Positions 5,940-6,259 of a stretch of 6,259 bases of DNA are shown piece by piece; position 1 is the stretch's first letter; each line of letters opens with the position of its first letter. The notes under the pieces are model-generated. The model had not been told where the DNA came from. It saw nothing but the letters and a program-made list of their open reading frames with translations, and ran no database searches. This DNA comes from Rhodospirillaceae bacterium. Lineage in GTDB: Bacteria > Pseudomonadota > Alphaproteobacteria > Rhodospirillales > Magnetovibrionaceae. The stretch is from positions 10,187 to 16,445 of the forward strand of contig NVSZ01000017.1 in assembly GCA_002732845.1 (NCBI GenBank), read 5' to 3'. Position numbers and translations under genes: made by a program.

Positions 5940-6259
5940 TTAGACTTGAGTTAAACCTTCACGGCGGAGAACTTCTCCGGCCAAATGTAAATAGGCCTGT
6001 GAACCCGCGCATTGCATGTCGTACATCAACACCGGCAAACCATGAGAAGGCGCTTCGGAAACACGCACGTTGCGAGGGATTACGGTGTTGTAAACTTTAT
6101 CCCCAAAATATTCACGCACATCGTTGGAAACCTGTTCGGACAGCTTGTTTCGACGGTCAAACATGGTCAGCACGATGCCTTGAATTTCCAAAACCGGGTT
6201 AAAGACCTTGCGCACCCGTTCAATGGTTTTCATCAAATGGCTGAGGCCTTCTAGCGCGA
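5940..6259 (-). CDS. parA: Chromosome partitioning ATPase ParA (Soj family), C-terminal part
   Basis: MinD/ParA-family ATPase that binds nonspecific DNA in its ATP form and moves ParB-parS complexes. The frame is open to the right edge of the window, so only the last 105 residues are seen; the deviant Walker A motif, Walker B and the start are outside. The visible part is diagnostic: EGLSHLMKTIERVR near the edge, then EIQGIVLTMFDRRNKLSEQV, then VIPRNVRVSEAPSHGLPV, then AGSQAYLHLAGEVLRREG, ending at TAA (5942-5940). This is the standard C-terminal end of chromosomal ParA in Alphaproteobacteria. It is the upstream gene of parAB; the operon promoter lies outside the window. Confidence 0.97.
   Translation of the reverse strand, partial: ALEGLSHLMKTIERVRKVFNPVLEIQGIVLTMFDRRNKLSEQVSNDVREYFGDKVYNTVIPRNVRVSEAPSHGLPVLMYDMQCAGSQAYLHLAGEVLRREGLTQV

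Overview
The window is a piece of an alphaproteobacterial chromosome at moderate GC. Four genes are clear. On the plus strand lie leuS (5' end outside the window), lptE and holA, tightly packed. On the minus strand lie parB and the C-terminal part of parA, which runs off the right edge. The arrangement leuS-lptE-holA facing parB-parA is a known alphaproteobacterial neighbourhood, and the protein motifs fit it: an LptE that begins CGFTPLYG after its lipobox, a delta subunit with a CYADD motif, and a ParB with a RKLGMGLSALLGE N-terminus. I cannot place the order or genus from sequence alone.

Left block (1-4014). leuS overlaps lptE by 14 bases and lptE overlaps holA by one base (TGATG), so this is very probably one translationally coupled transcript. 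The products serve three unrelated housekeeping tasks: charging tRNA-Leu, inserting LPS into the outer membrane, and loading the replicative clamp.

Middle block (4015-4982). Nearly 970 bases separate the converging 3' ends of holA and parB, with no convincing protein gene. The block is a mosaic. AT-rich DNA holds two diverged copies of a roughly 72-bp inverted-repeat element (4135-4205 and 4741-4812). A GC-richer, hairpin-rich island (about 4259-4487) lies between them, and a short GC-rich patch (4821-4920) follows the second copy. The element copies share their ends, their spacing, an unpaired position 9 and one compensatory base-pair change. This is the most unusual signal in the window. 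A mobile or palindromic repeat is the best guess, with a structured non-coding RNA or decayed gene in the island as an open possibility.

Right block (4983-6259). parA and parB are co-directional, separated by 90 bases that contain a small hairpin. They form the chromosome-partition operon; its promoter and the parA N-terminus lie beyond the window. A probable intrinsic terminator begins inside the last codons of parB. No complete parS site was found.
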